A DNA stretch of 64,000 nt from Endozoicomonas sp. 4G (GTDB taxonomy: Bacteria; Pseudomonadota; Gammaproteobacteria; Pseudomonadales; Endozoicomonadaceae), in assembly GCF_023822025.1 (NCBI RefSeq), contig NZ_CP082909.1:1478001-1542000 (forward strand). The letters are read 5' to 3'. The position numbers were made by a program, and so were the translations under genes. Shown here in pieces: positions 9,501 through 18,836 of the stretch. A model generated the notes under the pieces. It had not been told where the DNA came from. It searched no databases and worked only from the letters and a program-made list of their open reading frames with translations. Numbering within the stretch: position 1 is the stretch's first letter; the number at the start of each line of letters is the position of its first letter.

Positions 9501-11554
9501 AGTTTTCGGTTATGGCACCCTGCAGAAACAATGGCGTTAACTGGTTTCAGGTATCTGGGGCCAGCGGGCAGAAAGGTAATGTGTTCTATATGGCTGTCTC
9601 TTATTTCGTCAAAGTGGAAGTTGTCAGTGCTTCCAACTCTGACCATATAGGGCTTTGCAAAACGCTCCGAGAGCTTGATGACAATTTCAAAACCGTCATC
9701 AGCAGCCCCGATAAGATCCTGGCCGTCCTTTAAAAGGATTTCGCTGTCAATAAGATAATTAACAGTAGTATCACCCGTTGCAGGGGTAACGGAGGGAGAA
9801 GAGCTCAATACCTGGTGAATATTAGAGGAGAACAGTATCACGGTGTTTTCAGGAATCTGATTGATCAGCTTTGCTGTATCTCCTGCCGGGTCGGCACTGA
9901 GAACAGCGCACTGCCGTCCTCTGACAAGTTCTTTGTATTGGTCCAGCCGTTTCTGAACCCCCGGTTTTTGTCCTGTCAGAGAGTCGCACGGGATTATTGG
10001 AACGGCTGTTGATGTCGCTACAGTGGTGGGGATTATGCTGGACGTCGCAACAGCAACGGAAGAAGAGGGCGACGGGCAGATTGCTGTAGGGCAGACTGCT
10101 GACTTAAAATATAAAAGACCTTCGACGTTTATCAGCCCGCAGCAGGCCATCGCATTAGAGCCCCCGATGGCCGTCCAGATATTCTCAATCTTGCTGATGG
10201 CATGAGGACCATACGTTGGCATGGCAGCGGTTGAGTTCGAGGCTGGCATTGCAGCGGTTGGGTTCAAGGCTGGTATGGCCGTGGTTGAGTTCAAAACTGG
10301 CATGACAACGCTTGAGCTGACTCGTCTTTCGCACTCATTGGTCAGCGGGAAGGCATCAACGGCTTTCAGGCTGAGTTCGGGTTTCAGTTGTAGCCACGGA
10401 GTCATCCCTTGCAGGCGGTTACAGGCCAGGGCCAGTTTAAGGGGAGCCGTGACGGTTATCGCTGTCTCTGTTGTCTGGACCTGATTACCTGCCAGATTGA
10501 AGCGAGGAGGTTCTTCATTGGGATCGGTATGGCCGTTAAGAGCAAAGCCTCCCCTTGGTGAGTTTCGCAGGCCCTTGGCTTCACGAAGTGTGAGAGCGTC
10601 ATTGGTCGAGTTAACCGTATTTCTGAAAACATCCAGACGGGCTCTGGCGCCAAGCATAAATTCGCCCGCTATTGCCATTCTGCTCTGGAATGTATTCTCA
10701 ATCACCTCTATTTTCTGCGGCGGGTTCTTAATTTCAGGAAGATTAATAAATACCCCACCTTCGGGAATGTAGACGAGGCGGAGGCCTCCACGGAATATGA
10801 GGGTCTGACCTGTGACCGTATTATTGGCGAACCGCAGGCCCGGGCCCGTAGCGTTGGCAGATGCATCCAGAGGTTCTTTGCAATCAAGGGAAACTGCGAA
10901 CTGGTTAGCAAGTTTGAATACGTTGTCTTCTACAATCAGTTTCCGGTTATAGCACTTTGCGAGAATAACATTGTTAAGTGCAACGGTGCCTTTAAGCTGA
11001 ATGTACTCGAAGGTAATGTGCTTTATATGATTGGGTTTTGTTTGATCGAAGAGGAACTTGTCAGCGCTTCCAACATCGACAAAAAGGGGTATATTAAAAT
11101 TTGGCGTACCCGTAATGACGATTTCAAAACCGTCATCAGCAGCCCCAATAAGATCCTGGCCATCCTTCAAAACGATTGGTGTGCCAAGCCAATAGGTCAC
11201 AGCAATTTTGCCCGTTGTAGGGTTAACGGATGGGGCAGGGGTAGGCGTTACTCTCTGGATAGTGTTGGAGGAGAGTAGTATCACAGTGTTTTCAGGAATC
11301 CGACTGACTTCGGTTCCGAGATCCAAACCGCTAGGATCCGGGTAGGTACTAAAAACAACACACTGTCGCCCGCGAACCAGACCTTTATACTGGCTCAGTC
11401 GATCCCGAACCCCTGACGTCTGCCCTTTAAGAGAGTCGCACGATACCGTAGGAGTAGTGGTAGTGGTAGCAACCCCCTGAGCCTGGAGAGATAGGGTTTG
11501 TAGCAGGAATACAAGAGCGATTAGCCGAGCCAGATAATGCTGCAACTTAATCAT
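6554..11554 (-). CDS. Giant secreted three-module beta-helix repeat protein
   Basis: A 1666-residue protein with a Sec signal peptide (hydrophobic stretch about 10-24, cleavage near AQG). Three homologous modules begin near residues 38, 520 and 1165. Each starts with a Cys-Asp/Glu-Ser motif and RLxQYxxLVRxRQC, continues with DGQDLIGAADDGFEIVI and a run of short strands typical of right-handed parallel beta-helices (RFANNTVTG, VFRNTV, FNLAGNQ), and closes with LACNxLQ and an ECxR cysteine. Modules are joined by Ser/Thr-rich linkers and a short unit (NTWTAIxGSTATACSGLINVEG). The second linker holds about 26 nine-residue repeats ending in MP. A hydrophobic segment before the final YRYHQDL could anchor the protein. 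Adhesion or glycan binding is plausible; no catalytic site is visible. Confidence 0.7.
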   Translation of the reverse strand: MIKLQHYLARLIALVFLLQTLSLQAQGVATTTTTPTVSCDSLKGQTSGVRDRLSQYKGLVRGRQCVVFSTYPDPSGLDLGTEVSRIPENTVILLSSNTIQRVTPTPAPSVNPTTGKIAVTYWLGTPIVLKDGQDLIGAADDGFEIVITGTPNFNIPLFVDVGSADKFLFDQTKPNHIKHITFEYIQLKGTVALNNVILAKCYNRKLIVEDNVFKLANQFAVSLDCKEPLDASANATGPGLRFANNTVTGQTLIFRGGLRLVYIPEGGVFINLPEIKNPPQKIEVIENTFQSRMAIAGEFMLGARARLDVFRNTVNSTNDALTLREAKGLRNSPRGGFALNGHTDPNEEPPRFNLAGNQVQTTETAITVTAPLKLALACNRLQGMTPWLQLKPELSLKAVDAFPLTNECERRVSSSVVMPVLNSTTAIPALNPTAAMPASNSTAAMPTYGPHAISKIENIWTAIGGSNAMACCGLINVEGLLYFKSAVCPTAICPSPSSSVAVATSSIIPTTVATSTAVPIIPCDSLTGQKPGVQKRLDQYKELVRGRQCAVLSADPAGDTAKLINQIPENTVILFSSNIHQVLSSSPSVTPATGDTTVNYLIDSEILLKDGQDLIGAADDGFEIVIKLSERFAKPYMVRVGSTDNFHFDEIRDSHIEHITFLPAGPRYLKPVNAIVSAGCHNRKLIVESNLFHLPNWAAVDLDCRKSLDASASDNRPGPGLLFTNNTAIGDTISMLHFGVIPEGGIIVNLPAIRNQAQRLAVIGNRFRGKMANAGDFNLGPGSSIDVFRNTIDNIDNAGLTLRETFGLREQRRGGFALISHADNTVKPPLFNLAGNQIRVTATAITFRAPLELALACNHLQGIVPWRQLEPEFSLKASDALPLGGECQRVMSSTLVMSTPGLNTFMATSDSINIMSTLNSFTVMPTLSSTNVMPTLISAAGMSILNSTHVMPAWNSSTVMPTLNSTNIMPTLISAAAMSILNSTHVMPALNSSTVMPALNSTNIMPILNSTNVMPALNSSTVMPTLNSTNIMPILNSTNVMPALNSSTVMPTLNSTNVMPALNSSTVMPTLNSTNVMPILNSTNIMPALNSSTVMPTLNSTNVMPALNSSTVMPTLNSTNVMPALNSTSVMPTTSSYTIAEIKNTWTAIRGSTATACSGLINVEGILLFDSAACTTLISSSLAIATSSSSAISTTSTITSTSATPTTTTELPIVPCESIIGHASGIQKRLNQYEKLVRQRQCVVLSPDPAGDFSELIKRIPDNTVILLSSSAATPTTAVPSAGKTAIHYLIGSEIVLKNGQDIIGAADDGFEIVISPLPDYFDQHMLRVGSTRNFYFDETRDSHIRQVTFRPTESRGRYPIQTIVFAECYNRRLIIEDSVFHLSNWAGVDLDCRLPLDASANDLRPGPGLRFANNTVTGNIIKTLLLDYIPDKGVVINLPAIRNQSKQIALIGNRFQGNMTGAGEFTLGHGTRMDVFRNNVDIDNTGKTRKALFSGVDQQRGGFTLTGHKDINAELPLFNLAGNQIRVTDTAISIREQLELALACNHLQAFNPWRQAQQEYRLIAADPLPLANECQRSMGSTHVIRDHTPLTISQILNTWTAIHHSTATALSGLVNFEGQFFFELSDLTTEPPVSIADTISSSRAVITGLSIITTLAVLYRYHQDL
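8160..8875 (-). repeat. 27-bp tandem repeat inside the beta-helix gene
   Basis: About 26 direct repeats of 27 bases, in plus-strand form GGCATGACATTGGTTGAATT plus 7 more. They encode nine-residue units of the form LNSTNVMPA or LNSSTVMPT on the minus strand. Central copies are nearly identical and alternate between two variants, giving a 54-base higher-order period; copies decay towards both edges. Because 27 is a multiple of three, gain or loss of units keeps the gene in frame. Several other frames are also open across the array, which explains spurious long ORFs here. Similar but fewer and more diverged units occur in the first linker (about 10220-10310). Confidence 0.9.
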
Positions 11555-11640
11555 TTTCAGGGCACCTTGGGACAGTCCATAGCAAGCTTAGACGCTGCAT
11601 TTCTATTTAGCCATTTCAGGAAAAGGTGGGAAAGCTGAGT

Positions 11641-11669
11641 CTTGAAAAAAACAATTCAGCCGCAATATA
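11641..11669 (+). promoter_or_regulatory. Candidate sigma-32 heat-shock promoter of clpB
   Basis: CTTGAAA at 11641-11647 matches the sigma-32 -35 element exactly. After a 12-base spacer, CCGCAATATAA resembles the CCCCATNTA -10 element with two or three mismatches. It lies about 50 bases before the clpB start, which is the expected place for a heat-shock chaperone. Confidence 0.6.
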
Positions 11670-11720
11670 AGTGACATAAGCCGCCTTGTCGGCAAGTAAT
11701 AAAGCGCGGGAGAACTCACT

Positions 11721-14291
11721 ATGCGAGCAGACAGACTTACCAGTAAGCTGCAATCCGCATTGTCAGATGCTCAGTCACTGGCTCTGGGTAAAGATCACAA
11801 TCAAATAGAACCTGTCCACCTGTTACTGGCACTGTTGAATCAGCCAGGTGGTTCCATCAAGCCGCTGTTGAGTCAGGTGGGTTTTAATTTGCAGCAACTG
11901 GTTGATGAGCTTGAAAAGCTACTGGATCAGGTGCCTGTTATCAATCAGCCAACCGGCGATATTCAACCTTCTCAGGAAACGATTCGCTTGCTGAATCTGG
12001 CTGATAAACAAGCCCAGAACAGAGGTGACCAGTTTATTTCCAGTGAAACCGTTCTTCTGGTCATGATGGCGGGTAGCTCGTCCGTTTCCCGTGTACTGAA
12101 GGGGCAGGGGGTCAGCCAGCAGGCTCTGGAAAATGCCATTAATAATCTCAGGGGTGGCGAAGCGGTTAATGATCCCAATGCCGAAGACAATCGCAATGCC
12201 CTGGCGACCTACACCATCGACCTTACTGAGCGGGCGGAAGCTGGCAAGCTGGATCCGGTCATTGGCCGGGACGATGAAATCAGGCGCATCGTCCAGGTGC
12301 TGCAACGGAGAACCAAAAATAATCCGGTGATTATTGGTGAGCCCGGTATCGGCAAAACCGCCATTGTGGAAGGGCTGGCTCAAAGAATTATCAATGGCGA
12401 AGTGCCTGACGGTATCAAGGGTAAAAGGCTTTTGTCGCTTGATATGGGTTCGCTGATTGCCGGTGCCAAATTCAGGGGTGAATTTGAAGAGCGATTAAAG
12501 TCGGTGCTTAATGAGCTGTCCAAACAGGAGGGGCAGATTATTCTGTTTATTGATGAACTCCATACCATGGTAGGAGCCGGTAAAGCAGAAGGAGCAATGG
12601 ATGCCGGTAATATGCTTAAGCCTGCCCTGGCCCGGGGTGAGCTTCATTGTGTCGGTGCGACGACACTGGATGAATACCGGCAGTATATTGAAAAAGATGC
12701 CGCCCTGGAGCGCCGTTTCCAGAAAGTGCTGGTGGATGAGCCAACAGAAGAAGATACGATTGCTATCCTGCGTGGCCTGAAAGAGCGTTATGAAGCCCAT
12801 CACGGTGTTGATATTACCGACCCGGCCATTGTTGCTGCGGTAAAACTCTCTCAGCGTTATATCACGGACAGACAGTTGCCCGATAAAGCGATCGATCTGA
12901 TTGATGAGTCCGCCAGTCGTATCCGTATGGAAATGGACTCCAAGCCGGAAGAGATGGATCGTCTGGAGCGTCGTCTGATTCAGCTGAAAATTGAACGGGA
13001 AGCGCTCAAAAAAGAAGACGACAGAGCTTCCAAAGAACGGCTGACACTGCTAGATAAAGAAGTGGGCCGCCTTGAAAGAGACTACTCAGACCTTGAAGAT
13101 ATCTGGAAGGCCGAGAAAGTCGTCCTCCAGGGATCTCAGAAGTTACGGGAAGAACGTGAGCAATTACTGATCGCTCTGGAAGCAGCCCAGCGTTCCGGCG
13201 ATCTCGCCAAAATGTCAGAAATTCAGTATGGCCAGATTCCTGAGCTGGAAAAGAAGCTGGCTGAAGCAGACGCTGCTGAGTCCGGTGGCGAAACTAAATT
13301 GTTGCGTAACAGAGTGACCGATGAAGAGATTGCTGAAGTCGTCTCTCGCTGGACCGGTATTCCTGTTGCCAAGATGCTGGAAGGGGAGCGTGAAAAACTC
13401 TTGACCATGGAAAAGGCGCTTCATAGTCGTGTTATTGGTCAAGATGAAGCGGTAGTCGCTGTTTCTAACGCTGTTCGCCGTTCCAGAGCCGGTCTGGCCG
13501 ATCCCAATCGACCTAATGGTTCTTTTATGTTTCTTGGGCCAACCGGTGTCGGTAAAACAGAGCTGTGCAAAGCGTTGGCTGAATTTCTGTTTGATACAGA
13601 AGATGCCATTGTTCGTATTGATATGTCCGAATTTATGGAAAAACACTCGGTTGCCCGTTTGCTGGGAGCGCCTCCCGGCTATGTGGGTTATGAAGAGGGT
13701 GGGTATCTGACAGAGGCGGTTCGTCGTAAACCCTATTCCGTGGTGTTGATGGATGAAGTGGAAAAGGCGCACCCCGACGTTTTTAATATTCTGTTGCAAG
13801 TATTAGAAGATGGTCGCTTAACAGACGGTCAGGGCAGAACGGTAGACTTTAAAAATACGGTGATTGTCATGACTTCCAACCTCGGCTCTGATGTTATTCA
13901 GACTATGCAGGGTGAAGATTTTGAAGCCGTGAAATCAACGCTTATGGATGTCGTGGGGGCTCACTTCAGACCTGAGTTTGTCAATCGTGTCGATGAGCTG
14001 GTGGTCTTCCATCCGTTGACTGAAGAACAGATAGAAGGCATTGCGGCCATTCAGTTAAGCCGACTGGACAAGCGTCTTGCTGAAAACGGTTTGTCCCTGG
14101 AGATCTCAGACGAAGCCATGAAAAAACTGGCTGAAGTGGGTTTCGATCCTGTCTACGGTGCCCGCCCATTAAAGCGGGCCATTCAGCGCAGTATTGAGAA
14201 CCCACTGGCAGAATCCATACTTTCCGGTCAGTATTCTCCCGGTGATGTTATTAAGGCAACACTTAAAGACGCTGAGATTACGTTCGTGTAA
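11721..14291 (+). CDS. clpB: ClpB protein disaggregase
   Basis: ClpB, 856 residues, is the Hsp100 hexamer that extracts polypeptides from aggregates together with DnaK/DnaJ/GrpE in the cytoplasm. Its domains are the N-terminal repeat domain (1-145), AAA-1 with Walker A GEPGIGKT at 206-213 and Walker B LFIDELH, the middle coiled-coil arm (about 405-525), and AAA-2 with Walker A GPTGVGKT at 606-613 and [13 protein letters not shown] sensor-2 GARPLKR motif lies near the C terminus. Length and order match the family. A GGGAGAA ribosome site precedes the ATG. An internal GTG that would give the short ClpB form is likely but not located here. The gene is monocistronic by context. Confidence 0.98.
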   Translation: MRADRLTSKLQSALSDAQSLALGKDHNQIEPVHLLLALLNQPGGSIKPLLSQVGFNLQQLVDELEKLLDQVPVINQPTGDIQPSQETIRLLNLADKQAQNRGDQFISSETVLLVMMAGSSSVSRVLKGQGVSQQALENAINNLRGGEAVNDPNAEDNRNALATYTIDLTERAEAGKLDPVIGRDDEIRRIVQVLQRRTKNNPVIIGEPGIGKTAIVEGLAQRIINGEVPDGIKGKRLLSLDMGSLIAGAKFRGEFEERLKSVLNELSKQEGQIILFIDELHTMVGAGKAEGAMDAGNMLKPALARGELHCVGATTLDEYRQYIEKDAALERRFQKVLVDEPTEEDTIAILRGLKERYEAHHGVDITDPAIVAAVKLSQRYITDRQLPDKAIDLIDESASRIRMEMDSKPEEMDRLERRLIQLKIEREALKKEDDRASKERLTLLDKEVGRLERDYSDLEDIWKAEKVVLQGSQKLREEREQLLIALEAAQRSGDLAKMSEIQYGQIPELEKKLAEADAAESGGETKLLRNRVTDEEIAEVVSRWTGIPVAKMLEGEREKLLTMEKALHSRVIGQDEAVVAVSNAVRRSRAGLADPNRPNGSFMFLGPTGVGKTELCKALAEFLFDTEDAIVRIDMSEFMEKHSVARLLGAPPGYVGYEEGGYLTEAVRRKPYSVVLMDEVEKAHPDVFNILLQVLEDGRLTDGQGRTVDFKNTVIVMTSNLGSDVIQTMQGEDFEAVKSTLMDVVGAHFRPEFVNRVDELVVFHPLTEEQIEGIAAIQLSRLDKRLAENGLSLEISDEAMKKLAEVGFDPVYGARPLKRAIQRSIENPLAESILSGQYSPGDVIKATLKDAEITFV

Positions 14292-14420
14292 GGCACCTGG
14301 CCGAAGCCGTTACCCAGCGGCTTCCGTACATGCGCCTATTGTCAGAAAATGGGACAGGTGTGCATAATTGAGAGACTAACGCACCTGTTAGATAAAACGC
14401 ACTCTCCTACAGAGGTATGC

Positions 14421-15224
14421 ATGTATCCAGTTGTTGTTTCAGATCTTGATGGCACCCTTCTCAATGACCAGCATGAGCTGGCACCCCGCACAAAAGCAGT
14501 GATTCGTCGTTTAAGCAGCCAGGGGATTCGTTTTGTGTTTGCCACGGGCAGACATTACCTGGATGTTGAAGAGCTGAGGGCACAGCTGGACATTGATATG
14601 TTTACCATTACGTCTAATGGTGCCCGTGCCCATAATCCCCAGGGGGAGATGATCATCCGTCATGATCTGAACCCGGATTTTATCCAGCCTTTAATTGCCC
14701 TGGGTCGTCAATACAGTGATACGGTTTTTCTGAGTGTTTACAGCGAAGATAAGTGGTATGTCGAGCAGCATCATGAAGACGTGTTGAAGTTTCACAAGGA
14801 CACAGGGTTCAGCTACACCATGCAGAGTCTGGATACGATTCCTGTCGAGAAGATTATCAAAGTGTTCTTCGTTGCCAAAGAGCACGATGAGTTGCTTGAT
14901 CTTGAGCGGGATATTCATGATGCCTTTGGTGACTCCGTGAATATGACCTTCTCTTTAAATACCTGCCTTGAAATCATGGCCCCGGCTGTGAGCAAAGGTG
15001 CCGCTCTGGAAGAGGTGATGAAACTCAAAGGACTGGAGCTAAAAGACGCAGTGGCATTCGGTGACGGTATGAACGACGTTGAGATGCTACAGGTAGTTGG
15101 CAAAGGGTTGGTGATGGCCAATGCGACGGAGCGACTGAAAGCAAAACTGCCTGATCACGAAGTGATTGGTGAATGCAATGATGATGCGGTTGCTCAATAC
15201 CTTGAAAAACATTATCCGAACTGA
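14421..15224 (+). CDS. yigL: HAD phosphatase, YigL-like (pyridoxal phosphate phosphatase)
   Basis: A 267-residue Cof-type HAD hydrolase. Motif I is VVVSDLDGTLL, motif II lies in FTITSNGARAH and motif IV is AFGDGMNDVEML. The sequence aligns by eye with E. coli YigL along its length (start MYxVVxSDLDGTLL, FVFATGRHxxDV, NTCLEIMAxxVSKGxALE). YigL removes phosphate from pyridoxal 5'-phosphate and other sugar phosphates and is tied to phosphosugar stress in enterics. I placed the start at the ATG preceded by AGAGG (14411-14415); an upstream in-frame ATG at 14349 would add 24 residues not seen in the family. Confidence 0.85.
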   Translation: MYPVVVSDLDGTLLNDQHELAPRTKAVIRRLSSQGIRFVFATGRHYLDVEELRAQLDIDMFTITSNGARAHNPQGEMIIRHDLNPDFIQPLIALGRQYSDTVFLSVYSEDKWYVEQHHEDVLKFHKDTGFSYTMQSLDTIPVEKIIKVFFVAKEHDELLDLERDIHDAFGDSVNMTFSLNTCLEIMAPAVSKGAALEEVMKLKGLELKDAVAFGDGMNDVEMLQVVGKGLVMANATERLKAKLPDHEVIGECNDDAVAQYLEKHYPN

Positions 15225-15235
15225 ATTTCAGATAA

Positions 15236-15257
15236 GCTCACCGGTGTCCCGGTGAGC
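15236..15257. terminator. Hairpin between yigL and rnt
   Basis: GCTCACCGG (15236-15244) pairs perfectly with CCGGTGAGC (15249-15257) around a four-base loop. It lies 11 bases after the yigL stop and just beyond the convergent rnt stop, so it probably acts on both transcripts. The downstream side is pyrimidine-rich (CTTCTCGCTCTCT) rather than a pure T run. Confidence 0.6.
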
Positions 15258-15268
15258 CTTCTCGCTCT

Positions 15269-15889
15269 CTAAAGCCAGCCGCCAAGATCCTTCCAGCGAT
15301 TAACGATAGAGCAAAACAGCTCGGCAGTTTTTTCGGTGTCATAACGGGCTGAGTGGGCTTCACCCTTATTGAAATGGATATCTGCCGCCTCGCAGGCCCT
15401 GGCCAGCACCGTCTGCCCATAGGCCAAGCCCGACAGGGACGCTGTATCAAAACAGGAGAAGGGGTGGAATGGGTTGCGCTTGATCTTACAGCGCTCTGCC
15501 CCGGCCATAAGAAAACCAAGGTCGAACGATGCATTGTGACCCACCAGTACTGCCCGGTTGCAACCCTGCTTCTTTACTTCCTTACGCACTGTTTTAAAAA
15601 TGGCATTCAGTGCCTGCTCTTCTTCAGTAGCGATGCGAAGCGGGTGGAAAGGATCCACACCGATAAACTCAATCGCCGCCGGTTCAATATTGGCACCTTC
15701 AAAAGGTTTGATATGGAAAGACTGAGGCTTACCGGGGTGCACATAGCCGCTTTCGTCCATCTCAATGACGACTGCCGCAATTTCCAGCAGGGCATCGGTG
15801 GCGGAATTGAAACCTCCGGTCTCTACATCCACCACAACGGGTAAGAAACCACGAAAGCGGTTGGCCATCAGGTGGCTATCATCGACCAC
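15269..15889 (-). CDS. rnt: Ribonuclease T
   Basis: RNase T, 206 residues, is a DEDD-family 3'-5' exonuclease that trims the 3' ends of tRNA and other stable RNAs as a homodimer. The DEDDh residues are visible: [10 protein letters not shown] (Asp, Glu), [11 protein letters not shown] (Asp), and [11 protein letters not shown] (His, Asp) near the C terminus. The start is GTG preceded by AAGGAGA five bases upstream, a near-perfect ribosome site, which decides for the longer form over the internal ATG seven codons later. The gene precedes nothing on the minus strand except pyrC upstream (50-base gap), so pyrC and rnt may be cotranscribed. Confidence 0.95.
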   Translation of the reverse strand: MVDDSHLMANRFRGFLPVVVDVETGGFNSATDALLEIAAVVIEMDESGYVHPGKPQSFHIKPFEGANIEPAAIEFIGVDPFHPLRIATEEEQALNAIFKTVRKEVKKQGCNRAVLVGHNASFDLGFLMAGAERCKIKRNPFHPFSCFDTASLSGLAYGQTVLARACEAADIHFNKGEAHSARYDTEKTAELFCSIVNRWKDLGGWL

Positions 15890-15939
15890 GGAATCTCCTT
15901 GGTTCTTTCAGAGTCAGTAGAAAGTGTCAGTAGAAAGTA

Positions 15940-17001
15940 TCAGTCCTGAGTTTGCAGGCGCCAGTTCAGGGTTTCACCTGCACGCAGAGGAATCACCTGA
16001 TTGTCTCCCAGGGGGATGGAATCCGGCAACTGCCACTCTTCCTTAATCAGGGTTACGGAAGTCTGGTTCCTGGGCAGGCCGTAGAAATCCGGACCAAAGT
16101 GGCTGGCGAATGCTTCCAGTTTATCCAGTGCATTCATGCTCTCAAAGGCCTCAGCATACAGCTCCAGTGCCGCCGGTGCGGTGTAGCAACCCGCACAGCC
16201 ACAGGCAGTCTCTTTGGCATCGACCGTATGGGGTGCAGAATCCGTGCCCAGGAAAAATTTCGGGTTGCCACTGGTGGCGGCTTCCAGCAGGGCCTGCTGG
16301 TGAATATTACGCTTCAGGATCGGCAAACAGTAGTAATGAGGGCGAATGCCTCCTGCCAGCATATCGTTGCGATTGTACAGCAGATGGTGCGCCGTAATGG
16401 TCGCTGCTACATTGCTGTGGCTGCTTTTGACAAATTCAACCGCGTCAGCCGTGGTAATGTGTTCCATCACCACTTTCAGGTCAGGGTGGCGAACCGTGAT
16501 ATCTCTCAGGTAACGATCAATGAAGACTTTTTCACGATCGAATATATCAATGTCTTTGTCAGTGACTTCAGCGTGTACCAGCAGTGGCAGGCCCACTTCA
16601 GCCATGGTTGCCAGGCTTTTTTCAATATTGCTGATGTCGGTGACGCCAGAGTCAGAGTTAGTGGTAGCCCCGGCTGGATAGAGCTTCAAAGCACTGACAT
16701 CCCCTCTGGCTTTGGCTTCACGAACCATCTGCGGGGTAGTATTATCCGTCAGGTACAGGGTCATCAGTGGCTCAAACTGACTGCCCGCAGGCACATGCTC
16801 AAGAATTCGGGCCTTGTATTCAGCAGCATCATCAGCATTCAGTACCGGTGGACGCAGGTTTGGCATGATAATGGCGCGGGCAAAGTTTCTGGCTGCAGAA
16901 CGCACCGTTTCGGCCAGGGCTGCGCCGTCTCTGAGGTGAATATGCCAGTCATCAGGGCGTGTCAGAGAGAGCTTTTCTTTCACTATGGGCATGTGCGTCA
17001 T
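15940..17001 (-). CDS. pyrC: Dihydroorotase, class II (PyrC)
   Basis: Dihydroorotase closes N-carbamoyl-aspartate to dihydroorotate in pyrimidine synthesis. The zinc-site motifs of the homodimeric class are all present: [10 protein letters not shown] near the N terminus, a lysine in [14 protein letters not shown] (carboxylated Lys), [15 protein letters not shown], and the catalytic Asp in [16 protein letters not shown] near residue 270 is also typical of this class. The start is uncertain: the longest frame opens with GTG at 17073, but family members begin close to the [12 protein letters not shown] motif, so I chose the ATG at 17001 (another ATG follows at 16992). None has a strong ribosome site. 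Divergent from argG. Confidence 0.93.
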   Translation of the reverse strand: MTHMPIVKEKLSLTRPDDWHIHLRDGAALAETVRSAARNFARAIIMPNLRPPVLNADDAAEYKARILEHVPAGSQFEPLMTLYLTDNTTPQMVREAKARGDVSALKLYPAGATTNSDSGVTDISNIEKSLATMAEVGLPLLVHAEVTDKDIDIFDREKVFIDRYLRDITVRHPDLKVVMEHITTADAVEFVKSSHSNVAATITAHHLLYNRNDMLAGGIRPHYYCLPILKRNIHQQALLEAATSGNPKFFLGTDSAPHTVDAKETACGCAGCYTAPAALELYAEAFESMNALDKLEAFASHFGPDFYGLPRNQTSVTLIKEEWQLPDSIPLGDNQVIPLRAGETLNWRLQTQD

Positions 17002-17174
17002 CTGCTGAGGAATACCTGTTTTCAGGGAAGAAAGAGTGACTGCTGGGTAGCAACAGCGTAAAAGTGTTTTCACCGGGGTGGCATCCTATCTAAAATCATG
17101 CTGGCTTGGTAGTGATATTTAGCTATTGAGTTTGGCGGTTCAGGGTGTGGGAGAGAGCCCTCAAAAGTAAAAAT

Positions 17175-17213
17175 ATTGAATTTATATGCTATTTTATTGA
17201 ATAAGTATTGATT
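17175..17213 (+). promoter_or_regulatory. Paired ARG boxes (ArgR operator) before argG
   Basis: Two 18-base boxes lie at 17175-17192 and 17196-17213. Each starts with the TGAAT half-site (17077+100 and 17198), and the second continues with ATTGA in place of ATTCA, one mismatch to the ARG consensus; the first is weaker on its right half. The half-sites are exactly 21 bases apart, the standard spacing of paired ARG boxes bound by an ArgR hexamer. A 9-bp inverted repeat (AGTATTGAT at 17204-17212, ATCAATACT at 17228-17236) overlaps the second box. Repression of argG by arginine is the natural reading. Confidence 0.65.
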
Positions 17214-17281
17214 ATCGGCTTTGTATCATCAATACTCTTTCAAAAATCAGGTTTTGAGTACTTGCTAATTGGGAGTGCAGG

Positions 17282-18496
17282 GTGAAAGAGATAAAAAAAG
17301 TAGTGCTGGCCTATTCGGGGGGGCTGGATACCTCCGTCATTGCTAAATGGCTGGAAGACACTTACCAGTGCGAAGTGGTGACATTTACCGCAGACCTGGG
17401 TCAGGGCGAAGAAGTAGAGCCTGCCAGGGCCAAGGCAGAAGCACTGGGCATCAAAGAGATCTATATCGAAGATCTGCGTGAAGAGTTTGTTCGGGATTTT
17501 GTCTTTCCAATGTTCCGAGCCAATACCGTATATGAAGGTGAGTACCTGCTGGGTACTTCCATCGCCCGTCCTCTGATTTCCAAACGATTGATTGAAATTG
17601 CCAATGAGACCGGGGCAGACGCTATCTCCCACGGGGCTACTGGCAAAGGTAATGACCAGGTGCGTTTTGAGCTGGGTGCCTACGCGTTAAAGCCTGGTGT
17701 GCAGGTGATTGCTCCCTGGCGTGAATGGGATCTGAATTCCCGTGAAAAACTGCTGGCTTATTGTCAAGAGCACGGTATCGAGATTGAGAAGAAGAAAGGC
17801 AAATCCCCATATTCTATGGATGCCAACCTGCTGCATATTTCTTACGAAGGCGGCATTCTGGAAGATCCCTGGGCTGAAGCTGAAGAAGAAATGTGGCGTT
17901 GGAGCGTATCTCCGGAAAAGGCCCCGGATCAGCCGCTGTATCTGGAACTGACCTACAAGAAAGGTGACATTGTTGCCATTGATGGTCAGGACATGACACC
18001 GGCAACGGTTCTGGCTCACCTGAACAAAGTCGGTGGGGAGAATGGTATCGGACGTTTGGATATTGTTGAGAATCGTTACGTCGGTATGAAGTCCCGAGGT
18101 TGCTACGAGACTCCCGGTGGAACCATTATGCTGAAGGCGCACAGGGCCATCGAATCCATCACCCTTGATCGTGAAGTAGCGCATCTGAAAGATGAGCTGA
18201 TGCCAAGGTATGCGAAGCTGATTTACAACGGTTACTGGTGGTCTCCCGAGCGTGAGATGCTCCAGAAGATGATTGATGAAAGTCAGGACTGCGTGAATGG
18301 TGTCGTACGTCTGAAGTTGTATAAAGGGAATGTCACGGTGGTTGGTCGTCAGTCGGATGACTCTCTGTTTGATGAAAATATTGCCACCTTTGAAGATGAT
18401 GCCGGTGCTTATGATCAGGCAGACGCTGAAGGCTTTATTAAATTGAATGCATTAAGGCTGAGAATTGCTGCTAATAAGGGGCGTAGTCCTGATTAA
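17282..18496 (+). CDS. argG: Argininosuccinate synthase
   Basis: ArgG, 404 residues, joins citrulline and aspartate with ATP in arginine synthesis. The N-terminal ATP pyrophosphatase (PP-loop) motif is [10 protein letters not shown], with [15 protein letters not shown] following as the citrulline/aspartate site and [11 protein letters not shown] in the synthetase domain. It closely follows the pseudomonad protein by eye over its whole length. Translation starts at GTG, preceded by GGGAG nine bases upstream. ARG boxes lie about 70-110 bases upstream and a strong terminator follows, so it is a single-gene unit. Confidence 0.97.
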   Translation: MKEIKKVVLAYSGGLDTSVIAKWLEDTYQCEVVTFTADLGQGEEVEPARAKAEALGIKEIYIEDLREEFVRDFVFPMFRANTVYEGEYLLGTSIARPLISKRLIEIANETGADAISHGATGKGNDQVRFELGAYALKPGVQVIAPWREWDLNSREKLLAYCQEHGIEIEKKKGKSPYSMDANLLHISYEGGILEDPWAEAEEEMWRWSVSPEKAPDQPLYLELTYKKGDIVAIDGQDMTPATVLAHLNKVGGENGIGRLDIVENRYVGMKSRGCYETPGGTIMLKAHRAIESITLDREVAHLKDELMPRYAKLIYNGYWWSPEREMLQKMIDESQDCVNGVVRLKLYKGNVTVVGRQSDDSLFDENIATFEDDAGAYDQADAEGFIKLNALRLRIAANKGRSPD

Positions 18497-18836
18497 TTAA
18501 TCCATTAACTAAATGGGCGAAATTAATTTAAACTGAATGGCCTGAGTAGTTAAATACTCGGGCCTTTTTGTATCAGGTGTAAATACTTAGGGTTTAGTTG
18601 CATTTAAATGACATGGGTCAATGAATTGTTTTTTTGACGGCCTTATAGGTTGAGTCGATTGTCTAACTATACCTGCTCGTTAATAATCCCAGCTCCTCTA
18701 AATAGATCTTATTAATTTGTTTGTTGTGTAGGTAAAAGTGCGAATAGCCATTAGAGAGTTGAGATTAGATATTGTTAATAAGGCATTCTTCAAATGCCCC
18801 TCGCCGAGAGTGATGAAAAATAATTACAAGGGAAAA
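18497..18836. other. Intergenic region argG to lipase
   Basis: Apart from the argG terminator this stretch is AT-rich and holds the untranslated leader of the lipase gene. An open frame continues upstream of the chosen lipase start to 18738 but its first 33 codons have no signal-peptide character. I see no RNA gene or clear promoter boxes. Confidence 0.5.
18539..18569 (+). terminator. Intrinsic terminator of argG
   Basis: GGCCTGAGTA (18539-18548) pairs with TACTCGGGCC (18555-18564), with one G-T pair, around a six-base loop and is followed by TTTTT. Confidence 0.9.

Noticed and set aside
14303-14324. GAAGCCG/CGGCTTC hairpin after clpB as a terminator
   Set aside because: Seven-bp stem without any T run; too weak to list as a feature.
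15952-17061. Plus-strand frame of 369 codons opposite pyrC
   Set aside because: PyrC motifs are complete on the minus strand; the opposite frame has no recognisable domain.
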